From contig JAIYCK010000184.1 in the NCBI GenBank assembly GCA_027488055.1, positions 1-17,162 of the forward strand: 17,162 nt of DNA, in the 5' to 3' direction. The stretch comes from Flavobacteriales bacterium (GTDB taxonomy: Bacteria; Bacteroidota; Bacteroidia; Flavobacteriales_D; Sanyastnellaceae). Positions within the stretch are counted from its first letter, which is position 1, and each line of letters starts with the position of its first letter. The position numbers and the translations under genes were made by a program. The notes beneath the pieces are model-generated. The model saw nothing but the letters and a program-made list of their open reading frames with translations, had not been told where the DNA came from and made no database searches. Below, one piece after another: positions 1 to 6,297 of this stretch.

Positions 1-147
1 ATACGCAGCATTGCACACGATTTTGGTCAAAAAATGCGGACCGGTGCCTATCTCGCGAGTCTGCGAAGGGTGTCCAGCAAACCGTTTCACGTTGATCAAA
101 GCACTACGCTAGATGCCCTTTTGGCGCGTTTGGAGTCGATGAGTTAA
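1..147 (+). CDS. truB: TruB C-terminal end (tRNA pseudouridine-55 synthase), partial
   Basis: Frame 1 is open from the first base and ends at TAA 145-147, giving 48 residues. It starts IRSIAHDFGQKM and continues TGAYLASLRRVSSKPFHVD. This matches the conserved C-terminal part of TruB catalytic domains (YIRSLAxDxGxxLxxGAYLxxLRRTxxGxF), where the enzyme contacts the T-arm of tRNA while isomerising U55. The catalytic aspartate lies upstream, outside the window. The protein ends soon after this motif, so there is no PUA-type extension, as in many Bacteroidota. A queA gene directly downstream supports the call, because truB-queA order is common in this phylum. The identification rests on one short motif region. 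Confidence 0.75.
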   Translation: MRSIAHDFGQKMRTGAYLASLRRVSSKPFHVDQSTTLDALLARLESMS

Positions 148-235
148 GGGGTCTCTTGGAAATCCAATAAAATAAGGGGTTTCAGAAATATGAAGCCGTG
201 AAACACAATGGCAATAAGCTTTTTGAAATTACCTC

Positions 236-266
236 TTTACAATGGGATCTGTATTCACTACCTTCG
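236..266 (+). promoter_or_regulatory. Candidate promoter of queA (Bacteroidota type)
   Basis: A -7-like box TACCTTCG lies at 259-266, one base off the TAnnTTTG consensus. A weak -33-like TTTAC at 236-240 precedes it by 18 bases. The same TACCTTCG octamer occurs in front of the zinc-finger gene at 3387-3394 on the other strand, which supports it as a real element. The predicted leader to the queA ATG is about 30 bases. Confidence 0.45.
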
Positions 267-304
267 CACCCCAAAATTAAAATCGTACTACCTTGATTTC
301 CATG

Positions 305-1357
305 ATGAAACTAGGTCAGTTCAGGTACAAACTACCTGAGGAGCTGATCGCAAGCTTTCCAGCAAAACACCGCGACGAGAGTCGCCTGATGGTTGTTCAC
401 AAACAAACCGGCAAGATCGAGCACCGCATGTTCAAAGACGTGCTGGATTATTTCGACGAAGGTGACGTGATGATCAACAACAACACCAAGGTATTTCCTG
501 CTCGTATGTACGGCAACAAGGAAAAAACCGGAAGCATGATCGAGGTATTTATGCTTCGTGAGTTGAACGCAACCAGTTTGCTATGGGATACCGTGGTGGA
601 TCCTGCGCGCAAAATCCGTATTGGCAATAAATTGTATTTCGGAGAAAACGATGAATTGGTGGCCGAGGTCATCGACAATACGACTTCTCGCGGTCGCACC
701 CTTCGTTTCTTATTCGATGGTACCCACGATGAGTTCAAGGCCTTGGTATACAAGCTCGGTGAAACACCAGTACCTAAATACATCAATCGCCCGCTGCAGC
801 CAGAAGACGATCAGTGGTTTCAAACCATCTTTGCCAAGCACGAAGGAGCAGTGGCCGCGCCAACGGCGGGACTCCATTTCAGTCGTGAGCTGGTAAAACG
901 CTGCGAAATCAAAGGCGTCAACCTTGCAGAAATCACCATGCACATTGGTTTAGGAACTTTCCGTCAGGTGGAAGTGGAAGACCTTACCAAACACAAAATG
1001 GACAGTGAACAGTGCATCATCCCCGATGCGACAGCTGCCATGGTGAACGATGCATTGGCCAACGGACGCCGCGTATGTGCGGTAGGTAACACAGTGCTGC
1101 GTGCTTTTGAAAGCAGCGTGAGTACAGGCCGCACCTTGAAGCCATTTGACGGTTGGATCAGCAAGTTCATTTATCCACCTTTTGAGTTCAATATTGCAGA
1201 CTGTCTAATCACCAATTTTCACCAACCCGAAAGCGCGCTTTTGATGTGCGTTTGCGCGTATGGTGGGTATGACTTGGTGATGCAAGCGTATCAAGAAGCG
1301 ATTAAAGAAAAATACCGCTTCTGGGCCTATGGCGACGCGATGTTGATTATTTCCTAA
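305..1357 (+). CDS. queA: S-adenosylmethionine:tRNA ribosyltransferase-isomerase
   Basis: QueA transfers and isomerises the ribosyl group of SAM onto 7-aminomethyl-7-deazaguanine at tRNA position 34, making epoxyqueuosine in the queuosine pathway; it acts in the cytosol. The 350 residues cover the whole family: KLPEELIASFPAKHRDESRL at the N-terminus, NNNTKVFPARM, then AAPTAGLHFS, ITMHIGLGTFRQV and the C-terminal TNFHQPES and RFWAYGDAML motifs. The chosen ATG gives the usual MKLxQFxxxLP start. ATG 302 (one residue longer) is equally possible, and a TTG at 293 is unlikely. There is no clear Shine-Dalgarno sequence. The gene follows truB after about 150 bases, has its own candidate promoter, and ends before a strong terminator, so it is probably monocistronic. 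Confidence 0.97.
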   Translation: MKLGQFRYKLPEELIASFPAKHRDESRLMVVHKQTGKIEHRMFKDVLDYFDEGDVMINNNTKVFPARMYGNKEKTGSMIEVFMLRELNATSLLWDTVVDPARKIRIGNKLYFGENDELVAEVIDNTTSRGRTLRFLFDGTHDEFKALVYKLGETPVPKYINRPLQPEDDQWFQTIFAKHEGAVAAPTAGLHFSRELVKRCEIKGVNLAEITMHIGLGTFRQVEVEDLTKHKMDSEQCIIPDATAAMVNDALANGRRVCAVGNTVLRAFESSVSTGRTLKPFDGWISKFIYPPFEFNIADCLITNFHQPESALLMCVCAYGGYDLVMQAYQEAIKEKYRFWAYGDAMLIIS

Positions 1358-1389
1358 TCAGAATACACGAAGTCATCAGATATTTGAAA

Positions 1390-1418
1390 CCCGTTGAAGT
1401 ATTCAACGGGTTTTTTTT
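1390..1418 (+). terminator. Intrinsic terminator of queA
   Basis: A perfect 9-bp stem, CCCGTTGAA (1390-1398) and TTCAACGGG (1402-1410), closes a GTA loop and is followed by eight T (1411-1418). It lies 32 bases after the queA stop. It also argues against starting the next gene upstream at 1384, since that start would put the hairpin inside the coding region. Confidence 0.93.
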
Positions 1419-1431
1419 ATTGATCCACACC

Positions 1432-1824
1432 ATGCGTTACATCCTAGTCCTCTTGTGCGTTTGCACAGCATTGCTTTCAGAGGCTCAGTCGGCTTTACGG
1501 AAGGGCGCCTTTGATGCCATGTTTGAACTTTCTGATCAAGGGGTATGGGAGGTGCGCGACCGATGGCTCGACCCTCAACCTGAGGATAGCTTGCAGTTTA
1601 AGGACAATGCGCGTTTGGTGGCCATTGGCCTCAACGTGACACTCGGCATGCTAGGGGTGCATCGGATCTATTTGGGCACGGATGTCAAAGTGCCAATTGT
1701 ATATGCACTCACCTTTGGCGGCGGTGGCGTTTTGTGGTTAGTCGATCTGGGTTTTTTAATTGCCACCAAGGATATACGGCCTTTCATGCACAATAAACAC
1801 TTGTTTATGTTTTCGCGCAAATAA
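1432..1824 (+). CDS. Secreted or membrane TM2-domain protein
   Basis: The 130-residue protein starts MRYILVLLCVCTALLSEAQS, a typical signal peptide ending near residue 19. Residues about 62-110 form a TM2-like domain: NARLVAIGLNVTLGMLGVHRIYLG is the first helix with the family HRxYLG turn, followed by a glycine-rich second helix FGGGGVLWLVDLGFLIAT. The TM2 family is defined by this two-helix hairpin; its biochemical role is largely unknown, and Bacteroidota often carry signal-peptide versions. I chose ATG 1432 because a longer reading from 1384 would run through the queA terminator and hide the signal peptide. It is convergent with the next gene, only 3 bases away. Confidence 0.85.
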   Translation: MRYILVLLCVCTALLSEAQSALRKGAFDAMFELSDQGVWEVRDRWLDPQPEDSLQFKDNARLVAIGLNVTLGMLGVHRIYLGTDVKVPIVYALTFGGGGVLWLVDLGFLIATKDIRPFMHNKHLFMFSRK

Positions 1825-1827
1825 AGC

Positions 1828-2247
1828 TTATTGTTTGCCTGCAGCTTTCTTAGCTGCGCGCTGTTCCTTGCGTTTTGCTTTGCGTGCTTCAATGTCTTTT
1901 TCAAAGGATGCAAATTGCTCCGCGGTCATGACTTCGCGTACCTCATTCATATAGCGGTCGTGGGCTGCTTTGCGCGCAGCGCGTTGTGCCTTGCGCTCTT
2001 CTTTCACGGCTTTTTCTTGGGCACGCATGGATTCTTCTTGTGCGATGCGAGCGCGGGTTGCTTCCAACAAACGCTCGCTTTGCAAGGCGTCTAAACCATA
2101 CCGCTCGGTCATTTTTTTGGTTTGATGAATGGCTCGTTCCTCAGGTGTTTTAAGTTCTTTTTTTGCGCGTGGTGCGGCATCTGCGGTTTGTGCTGGGGCT
2201 ACCAAGGCTATACAGGCGATGGCAACAATCAAAATGTACTTTTTCAT
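1828..2247 (-). CDS. Secreted charged helical protein, DUF4890-like
   Basis: The 139-residue protein starts MKKYILIVAIACIALVAPAQ, a signal peptide, followed by an Ala/Lys/Arg/Glu-rich, strongly helical part. Features shared with DUF4890-type, Spy/CpxP-like Bacteroidota proteins are TPEERAIHQTKKMTERYGLD (about residues 33-52), a long charged helix, and MTAEQFASFEKD near the C-terminus; the two LxxxQ/E-type segments are what such periplasmic stress or chaperone-like proteins carry. The function is not established. An ATG 39 bases upstream would place a hydrophilic tail before the signal peptide, so 2247 is preferred. The high Lys/Arg content could also reflect a low-complexity coiled coil. Confidence 0.82.
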   Translation of the reverse strand: MKKYILIVAIACIALVAPAQTADAAPRAKKELKTPEERAIHQTKKMTERYGLDALQSERLLEATRARIAQEESMRAQEKAVKEERKAQRAARKAAHDRYMNEVREVMTAEQFASFEKDIEARKAKRKEQRAAKKAAGKQ

Positions 2248-2335
2248 AATTGGTGATTTATAGATGAGAGTGCCTCGCATGCACAAGGTTTAATGGATCC
2301 AAATAAAAAACTGCGAGAAGCCTACTTTCGAATCA

Positions 2336-2854
2336 TCACATGGAGCGCGCTTTGTAGTGTTGGATCATTTGGGCGTAATTCATTCCGTGTTCCATCGCGT
2401 ATATGGTTTTCATGATTCGTTCCGCACGTAGATCAGGATTTTTAGTACTCTCAATCCAATTCGAGAAATAGCGTTGATGCCCCAATGGCAAAGCAATGAA
2501 GACATCATACATCCCCTTGGCATCTCGCTAACAGGCTTCAAGATCGGAGTTCATCATCCATACAGCGTCATCCTTTTCCAGCATCAGATGCACGCGGTCA
2601 CCTGGTTTCTTGCCAATTGCTTTGCGCAAGGCTGCATTGATAGGCAAGATATATTGACCTGCGCCCATGGGCATAAGAGCGATTTGTGCGAAGGGGGTTC
2701 CGTCCATAGTTCCCTTTCCGCGAAATGATTTTTTATCGGTGTCATGGATCAGAATTGCCAATTCAGCATGGATGGCAATATAACTCCAAGAGGTTTTTTC
2801 GCCTTTTACATCAAAGCGTTCAATAAGAGCTTGGGGCAAGTGGATGCGGCTCAT
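2336..2854 (-). pseudogene. DUF1905/OmdA-type protein gene interrupted by in-frame TAG
   Basis: From ATG 2854 the frame encodes MSRIHLPQALIERFDV, then a DUF1905-like beta domain (SWSYIAIHAELA, GTPFAQIALMPMGAGQYILP, ALRKAIGKKPGDRVHLMLEKD). It meets TAG at 2528-2530. The same frame then stays open to TGA 2336-2338 and encodes MYDVFIALPLGHQRYFSNWI, STKNPDLRAERIMKTIYAME and NYAQM, which is the YdeI/OmdA-like C-terminal domain that normally follows DUF1905 in one protein. No shift is needed, only one codon change. TAG is a genuine stop here, since the gene at 9053-9781 ends with it. Either the gene has a nonsense mutation, or the base is an error, or two shorter proteins are made. The function of the family is unknown. 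Confidence 0.8.
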
Positions 2855-2860
2855 GCAAGG

Positions 2861-2889
2861 CGAAAATAAAACAAGAATAACAACCACAA
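2861..2889 (-). promoter_or_regulatory. Candidate promoter of the interrupted DUF1905 gene
   Basis: On the minus strand TATTTTCG (2861-2868) fits TAnnTTTG with one mismatch, and TTG (2887-2889) lies 18 bases upstream. The box ends only 6 bases before ATG 2854, so the transcript would have almost no leader. Confidence 0.4.
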
Positions 2890-2912
2890 CGCAGAAGAAT
2901 GCATTGTGGTTG
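2862..2912 (-). terminator. Candidate terminator of the zinc-finger gene
   Basis: CAACCACAA (2881-2889) and TTGTGGTTG (2904-2912) form a perfect 9-bp stem, extended inside by GCA/TGC. Read on the minus strand it follows the end of the 2928-3350 gene and is followed by a T-rich stretch (about 2862-2880), although the T run is broken by other bases. It overlaps the candidate promoter of the next gene. Confidence 0.55.
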
Positions 2913-2927
2913 TATTCTCTTTTGCAC

Positions 2928-3350
2928 TCACATAAGAGGGTGTGTGGACTTTGAGCTACCCACTGTCAAATGCTCAGGCATGCGTCGTGCGATGTAATAC
3001 ATAGATCGCTCTAGTGCAGTATAACATGAATCATACACCACTTTGAAGAGCGCTCCGTCAGGATGCAAGTGCACGTGCGTATAAAACTGGAACTGAAAGC
3101 CCGCGCTGATCATCGCTGACTCATTCACCAGTCGTTCGCTTTGGTCATCCAGCAATTGCTGCAAGACCTTGTGGTTGTTGCGTAGACGCTGATTTACTTT
3201 TCGCACGTGGCTGTTGTAATCGGCATACCGCATGTTGTTGTAGGCGCTTCTGCAAGAGTCGTTGCAGAATTTTTTGTCAGATCGACCCCGAAGGGCGTCT
3301 TTGCAGTGGAGGCATGATTTGCCCACTGATTGAGAAGGTTCTGTGAACAT
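2928..3350 (-). CDS. Small zinc-ribbon-like protein of unknown function
   Basis: The 140-residue protein has a Cys4 motif near the N-terminus: C13-x2-C16-x12-C29-x3-C33, within CKDALRGRSDKKFCNDSCRS, which should bind one zinc. The middle is a polar helix (NNMRYADYNSHVRKVNQRLR) and the C-terminal half contains FQFQFYTHVHLHPDGALFKVV. I recognise the layout G-R-S-D-K-K-F-C plus a following helix from hypothetical proteins common in Bacteroidota, but know no function; DNA or RNA binding is a guess from the zinc ribbon. A good promoter sits 37 bases upstream of the ATG and a hairpin follows the stop, so it is probably transcribed alone. Confidence 0.85.
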   Translation of the reverse strand: MFTEPSQSVGKSCLHCKDALRGRSDKKFCNDSCRSAYNNMRYADYNSHVRKVNQRLRNNHKVLQQLLDDQSERLVNESAMISAGFQFQFYTHVHLHPDGALFKVVYDSCYTALERSMYYIARRMPEHLTVGSSKSTHPLM

Positions 3351-3651
3351 GATTTAGAAAAATTAGTAGTTAAAAACAGAGAGCAACGAAGGTATGCGTT
3401 TCGATGATATACGCAAGAGAAGTTGAAAAAAAGTGCAAAAGCCGCCATCTAATCCAGCCTTCGAATAGGCGCACCTGATCGCATGTTGCCTTAATCGGAT
3501 ATAACCGATTGTATCTGGATAATCGCCGACTGGTGATCACGGGGGTTCACATCTTTGCCGTGTCAAACGATGATGATGACTGCAGCAGCATCTGAGTAGA
3601 CGATTTTGAAATACAATATAAACACAGTTAAACGATTTAATTTTTATTGAA
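3351..3651. other. Intergenic region between divergent zinc-finger gene and ssb
   Basis: No convincing gene is seen in these 301 bases. The left part holds the minus-strand promoter at 3387-3416. A small inverted repeat, AATCGG (3493-3498) and CCGATT (3505-3510), lies near the middle and could be an operator. A TTTTG at 3604-3608 could be the -33 element of ssb, but I see no clean TAnnTTTG box at the expected distance. Confidence 0.6.
3387..3416 (-). promoter_or_regulatory. Promoter of the zinc-finger gene
   Basis: On the minus strand TACCTTCG (3387-3394) is preceded by TTG (3414-3416) with exactly 19 bases between. Spacing and boxes fit the Bacteroidota -33/-7 pattern. The -7 box is identical to the one before queA. 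Confidence 0.6.
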
Positions 3652-4014
3652 ATGAATGCACTAAAGAACAGTGTTCGCCTGATCGGCAACGTAGGCAATG
3701 CACCTGAGATGAAAGAATTCGAAAATGGAACCGGTAAGAACAAAACGACCCAAAAAATGGCCCGTTTTGCGATGGCAACCAATGAGCAGTACGTAGACCG
3801 CAAAGGCGAGCGTCAAACAAACACAGAATGGCACAACATTGTGGCATGGGGAAAATCAGCAGAGCTCGTTGAGAAGATGTTGCAGAAAGGTACCGAAGTG
3901 GTTGTAGAAGGAAAGATTGCCACACGTTCGTATGAGAAGGATGGTATGAAGCGTTATGCTACAGAAATCGTGCTCAATGAGCTTTTGGTTTTGTCCAAGA
4001 AGAATGCTCAGTAA
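3652..4014 (+). CDS. ssb: Short single-stranded DNA-binding protein
   Basis: The protein is an OB-fold SSB of 120 residues. It starts MNALKNSVRLIGNVGNAPEM and contains MARFAMATNEQYVDRKGERQ, TEWHNIVAWGKSAELVEKML, GTEVVVEGKIATRSYEKDG and KRYATEIVLNELLVL, covering the whole OB fold. It binds single-stranded DNA in replication, repair or recombination. It stops at LSKKNAQ right after the fold, so the disordered linker and acidic DDIPF-type tip that recruit partner proteins in the main SSB are missing. Bacteroidota commonly carry such short paralogs next to a full-length SSB elsewhere. No replication genes flank it. The symbol is given by family; this may not be the main SSB. Confidence 0.92.
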   Translation: MNALKNSVRLIGNVGNAPEMKEFENGTGKNKTTQKMARFAMATNEQYVDRKGERQTNTEWHNIVAWGKSAELVEKMLQKGTEVVVEGKIATRSYEKDGMKRYATEIVLNELLVLSKKNAQ

Positions 4015-4017
4015 TTG

Positions 4018-4500
4018 CATCGTAAGACTTTATCATGCGTGAATACGAGCGGCGGTGACTGGTTGAGAAATTGGGTTGATACACTGCCGATTGAATTTAC
4101 GATGAGTTCGGACTAAACAATCATTCTTCGAATGAGGGTTTTGGAGATTTGGCGGCGCCTACGGCGCCGCCAAATCAAACCGAGCTCCATGGTGAGGGGT
4201 TGTCTGCATCTTTGGATCATTGGTTTGATCAAGGGAGCGATCCCGGGGAATTGAGCAAACCAATTGCGTCTAATCATGCGCACAAACAAATGCCGATACC
4301 TGTCAATGGGCCTACGCAATACATCAATATGAACACAATTGCACATTCGACATCCATGCGAAGGCCTACAAAAAATCCTTGGTGCCAATGAATAACTCAA
4401 TGCACCAAGTGAAAGACGACGAAAGGGGTCGTTGAATAATGCTCCTTTTATGATTCGGAATACACATGCTGGCTAGGCCTATGGTCTAGCCAGTTTTTTT
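4018..4500 (+). ncRNA. Candidate structured RNA downstream of ssb
   Basis: This stretch has no convincing protein gene but many helices: CATCGTAA (4018-4025) with TTACGATG (4097-4104), enclosing 4050-4057 with 4082-4089; TCATTC/GAATGA at 4121-4135; a perfect 14-bp hairpin at 4146-4176 with a TAC loop; a long stem ATTGGTTTG (4219-4227) with CAAACCAAT (4256-4264), continued by TCAA/TTGA and by GGGA-GCGA-TCCC with a GNRA loop; CTTGGTGC (4378-4385) with GCACCAAG (4402-4409); 4415-4420 with 4428-4433; and a terminator at 4469-4500. It matches no RNA class I can recognise (no RNase P or tmRNA signature). It could be an independent RNA, a long structured ssb 3' UTR, or a palindromic mobile element. 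The boundaries are my estimate. Confidence 0.5.
4469..4500 (+). terminator. Intrinsic terminator after the ssb-downstream region
   Basis: CTGGCTAG (4469-4476) pairs with CTAGCCAG (4486-4493). The stem continues to 11 bp through one G-T pair and closes a TAT loop, followed by seven T (4494-4500). It lies 455 bases beyond the ssb stop, so something on the plus strand is transcribed up to here. The reverse orientation lacks a T run. Confidence 0.93.
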
Positions 4501-4593
4501 AGATACACTTGTTACAGCTTTTGAATGATGCCTCAAGATTGGTTGGAGTATTCCTCATGTGCAAGGCAAATCAACCACCTTGAATACGGGTTG

Positions 4594-5637
4594 TCACTTA
4601 TTGCTCTTGGACATGAACTTCAGTTTTTCGCTTCGGCCTTTTTTGAACACATTGCGCTCAGCAATGCGGCCTTTGCGCAAAGCACGCTGCTCTTCAATCG
4701 GCAATGCATTCACATCCTTGCATTCTGTGCTGCAGCAATTATTCATTTCTTGCTTGCAAGTATCGCACTGAATAAACAAAATGTGACATGCCTCGTTGGC
4801 ACAGTTGGTATGAAGATCAAATGGATTCCCGCATTGATGACAAACGGCTATCACATCTTCACTTATTCTTTCGGCCAATCGTTCGTCAAACACAAAATTG
4901 ACACCTTTGAATTTGATCGGCAAACCCTGTTCCTTCGCATCGCGGGCGTATTTTATAATACCGCCTTCCAGTTGATGCACGTTCGGAAAGCCTTTGTACT
5001 TGAGATAGGCACTTGCCTTTTCACAGCGAATACCCCCAGTGCAATACATCACAATGTTCTTTTCTTCTTGTCCTTTCAGCATATTTTCGACGTAAGCAAT
5101 TTCCTCACGAAAGGTATCTACGTCGGGTAATATGGCATTTTCGAAATGACCGACTTCGCTTTCATAATGATTGCGCATGTCGATTAATACGGTATCGGGT
5201 TGGTCGGTAAGGGCATTGAAGGCTGCCGCATCCAAGTGTACCCCCGTATTCGAAGGATCGAACTGGGGATCTTCAATGCCATCCGCCACTATTTTAGAAC
5301 GCAGTTTAACGATCAATTTAAAAAAAGCCCGGTCATCGCTTTGGACTGCCTTATTGAGACGCACACCGTTGAGCCAAGGGATTTGATACAGGTGTGTTTT
5401 GAAGGCGTCGAATTTTTCTTTGGGCACACTAATTTGGGCGTTGATGCCTTCGGAGGCAATGTAGGTGCGTCCCAAGATACCCAATCCACTCCACGCTTCG
5501 AAGAGCGCATCTCTAAAACCCTGTGGGTCTTCTATGACGTGATAGGTGTAGAACGACACGGTGAATCGGGGTTCAGTTTGATGCTGAATCTGCTCTTTCA
5601 AAATGCGTCGATCCACGGTATTATGCAGTTTTTTCAT
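4594..5637 (-). CDS. trhO: tRNA uridine(34) hydroxylase, rhodanese family
   Basis: The 347-residue protein closely follows E. coli TrhO (YceA), which makes 5-hydroxyuridine at position 34 of tRNAs in an oxygen-dependent reaction. The N-terminal UPF0176 domain contains EPRFTVSFYTYH and GRTYIASEGINAQISVP. The rhodanese domain carries IDMRNHYESEVGHFENA and the active-site loop MYCTGGIRCEKASAYL with cysteine 199. A cysteine-rich C-terminal part (CHQCG, TNCANEACH, QCDTCK, CCSTEC) is typical of the family. ATG 5637 gives MKKLHNTV; the only longer start is a TTG at 5646. The gene is monocistronic, with a candidate promoter and a palindrome upstream. Confidence 0.96.
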   Translation of the reverse strand: MKKLHNTVDRRILKEQIQHQTEPRFTVSFYTYHVIEDPQGFRDALFEAWSGLGILGRTYIASEGINAQISVPKEKFDAFKTHLYQIPWLNGVRLNKAVQSDDRAFFKLIVKLRSKIVADGIEDPQFDPSNTGVHLDAAAFNALTDQPDTVLIDMRNHYESEVGHFENAILPDVDTFREEIAYVENMLKGQEEKNIVMYCTGGIRCEKASAYLKYKGFPNVHQLEGGIIKYARDAKEQGLPIKFKGVNFVFDERLAERISEDVIAVCHQCGNPFDLHTNCANEACHILFIQCDTCKQEMNNCCSTECKDVNALPIEEQRALRKGRIAERNVFKKGRSEKLKFMSKSNK

Positions 5638-5668
5638 GAGGTACAATCGTAGGTTATACTATGGAAAA

Positions 5669-5680
5669 TGCCACGTGGCA
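5669..5680. repeat. Perfect 12-base palindrome in the trhO leader
   Basis: TGCCACGTGGCA is self-complementary. It lies between the candidate trhO promoter (5700-5732) and the ATG at 5637, where a dimeric regulator could bind or an RNA hairpin could form. I know no regulator in this group with this site. Confidence 0.5.
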
Positions 5681-5699
5681 ATGGCTCGGTTTTGCGCGG

Positions 5700-5732
5700 C
5701 AAAAATAAGTGCAGATGCTACGCTTGGCCAAA
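5700..5732 (-). promoter_or_regulatory. Candidate promoter of trhO
   Basis: On the minus strand TATTTTTG (5700-5707) is an exact TAnnTTTG box. TTTG (5729-5732) lies 21 bases upstream as the -33 element. The predicted leader is about 55 bases and contains the palindrome at 5669-5680. Confidence 0.6.
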
Positions 5733-5970
5733 TGATTCTCGTCAAGGCCTCCAAACGTTAAGGAATGTCAAAATGGGAGGCATCCAATACCAAAACCAAT
5801 GGCCTGTCGTTCTGCCACATCGAAAGCATGCCAAAAAAGCGTAATGCAGCAGGAAATAGCCGATCATCACTTTGGATTCGATGAATGACGACCACGAATC
5901 GCTGAATAATTTTGACTGATTTCCTTTTTTTAAGTAGCTTTCGATTAACCAAGGAAAAAATAGTTAGCAC
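5733..5970. other. Non-coding spacer between trhO and the small protein gene
   Basis: Together with the trhO leader this forms a gene-free stretch of over 300 bases between divergent genes. It holds the promoter of the downstream gene at 5911-5942. A minus-strand reading of 70 codons exists at 5758-5970, but it matches nothing I know, starts at the ATG/CAT shared with the plus-strand gene, and would overlap that promoter. I see no RNA gene or strong repeat. Confidence 0.55.
5911..5942 (+). promoter_or_regulatory. Candidate promoter of the 63-residue protein gene
   Basis: TTTG (5911-5914) is followed after 20 bases by TAGCTTTC (5935-5942), which fits TAnnTTTG except for its last base. The ATG is at 5971. 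Confidence 0.5.
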
Positions 5971-6162
5971 ATGTTAGAGTTATGTAAAAAAGTCCTTTTG
6001 AAGGTAAGTTTCGATCGGTTGTTGTTTCGCAAGGAGCTCTCCAAAGCAATACGGTGGGTATCCAAAGAAGAACTCATTCTGTTAAAGAATTGGTGTATGG
6101 AACAATTTGGACCTCGCTACCGAGAGTTAATCTTACTTTCATTCAAGCCTGCCCAGGCCTGA
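5971..6162 (+). CDS. Small conserved-looking protein, function unknown
   Basis: The 63-residue protein starts MLELCKKVLLKVSFDRLLFR, then KELSKAIRWVSKEELILLKN and WCMEQFGPRYRELI. It is helical, has no signal peptide or membrane helix, and carries two cysteines and two tryptophans. I recall very similar short proteins (MLExCKxVLxKVSFDxxLFxKEL, then WV and WC) annotated as hypothetical across Bacteroidota, so I consider the gene real, but no function is known to me. It has its own promoter 28 bases upstream and a strong terminator 41 bases after the stop, so it is a stand-alone unit, which also argues against a chance reading frame. Confidence 0.78.
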   Translation: MLELCKKVLLKVSFDRLLFRKELSKAIRWVSKEELILLKNWCMEQFGPRYRELILLSFKPAQA

Positions 6163-6203
6163 CACGCAATCAAAGGTTGCCCAAAATGAAACAAAGTCTA
6201 ACC

Positions 6204-6233
6204 AGCCCTCGATCCAATCGGGGGCTTTTTTTT
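6204..6233 (+). terminator. Intrinsic terminator of the 63-residue protein gene
   Basis: AGCCCTCGAT (6204-6213) pairs with ATCGGGGGCT (6217-6226) around a CCA loop, giving 10 bp with one T-G pair, followed by a T run to 6233. Confidence 0.92.
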
Positions 6234-6275
6234 ATCTATCCAATTGGGCGGATATTTATTTGCCCCAACCAATCC

Positions 6276-6297
6276 AAAGCATTTAATTGGATGCTTT
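6276..6297. repeat. Small inverted repeat upstream of the DUF2480 gene
   Basis: AAAGCAT (6276-6282) and ATGCTTT (6291-6297) are separated by 8 bases, about 110 bases before the DUF2480 promoter box. It may be a binding site or a chance repeat. Confidence 0.3.

Noticed and set aside
1384..1431. Longer N-terminus for the TM2-domain gene starting at 1384
   Set aside because: It would translate through the queA terminator and mask an obvious signal peptide that begins at ATG 1432.
2528..2530. TAG read as a sense codon (recoding or suppression)
   Set aside because: The gene at 9053-9781 ends with TAG right after its plug domain, so TAG appears to be a normal stop in this organism.
4149..4391. 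80-codon plus-strand reading in the ssb-downstream region
   Set aside because: Composition is unlike the neighbours, it matches no family I know, it starts inside the 14-bp hairpin, and the region is better explained by RNA structure.
4113..4400. 95-codon minus-strand reading rich in Arg and Cys
   Set aside because: Its arginine run comes from the GC-rich palindrome; no known motif, no promoter or start context.
4018..4500. RNase P RNA, tmRNA or group II intron
   Set aside because: No GAGGAAAGTCC-type RNase P core, no tmRNA ends or tag peptide frame, and no domain V-like hairpin or reverse transcriptase.
4525..5130. 201-codon plus-strand reading
   Set aside because: It is a shadow of trhO on the opposite strand, whose protein matches TrhO along its full length.
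5758..5970. 70-codon minus-strand reading before the small protein gene
   Set aside because: It shares its start with the opposite ATG, overlaps the promoter at 5911-5942, and resembles nothing.
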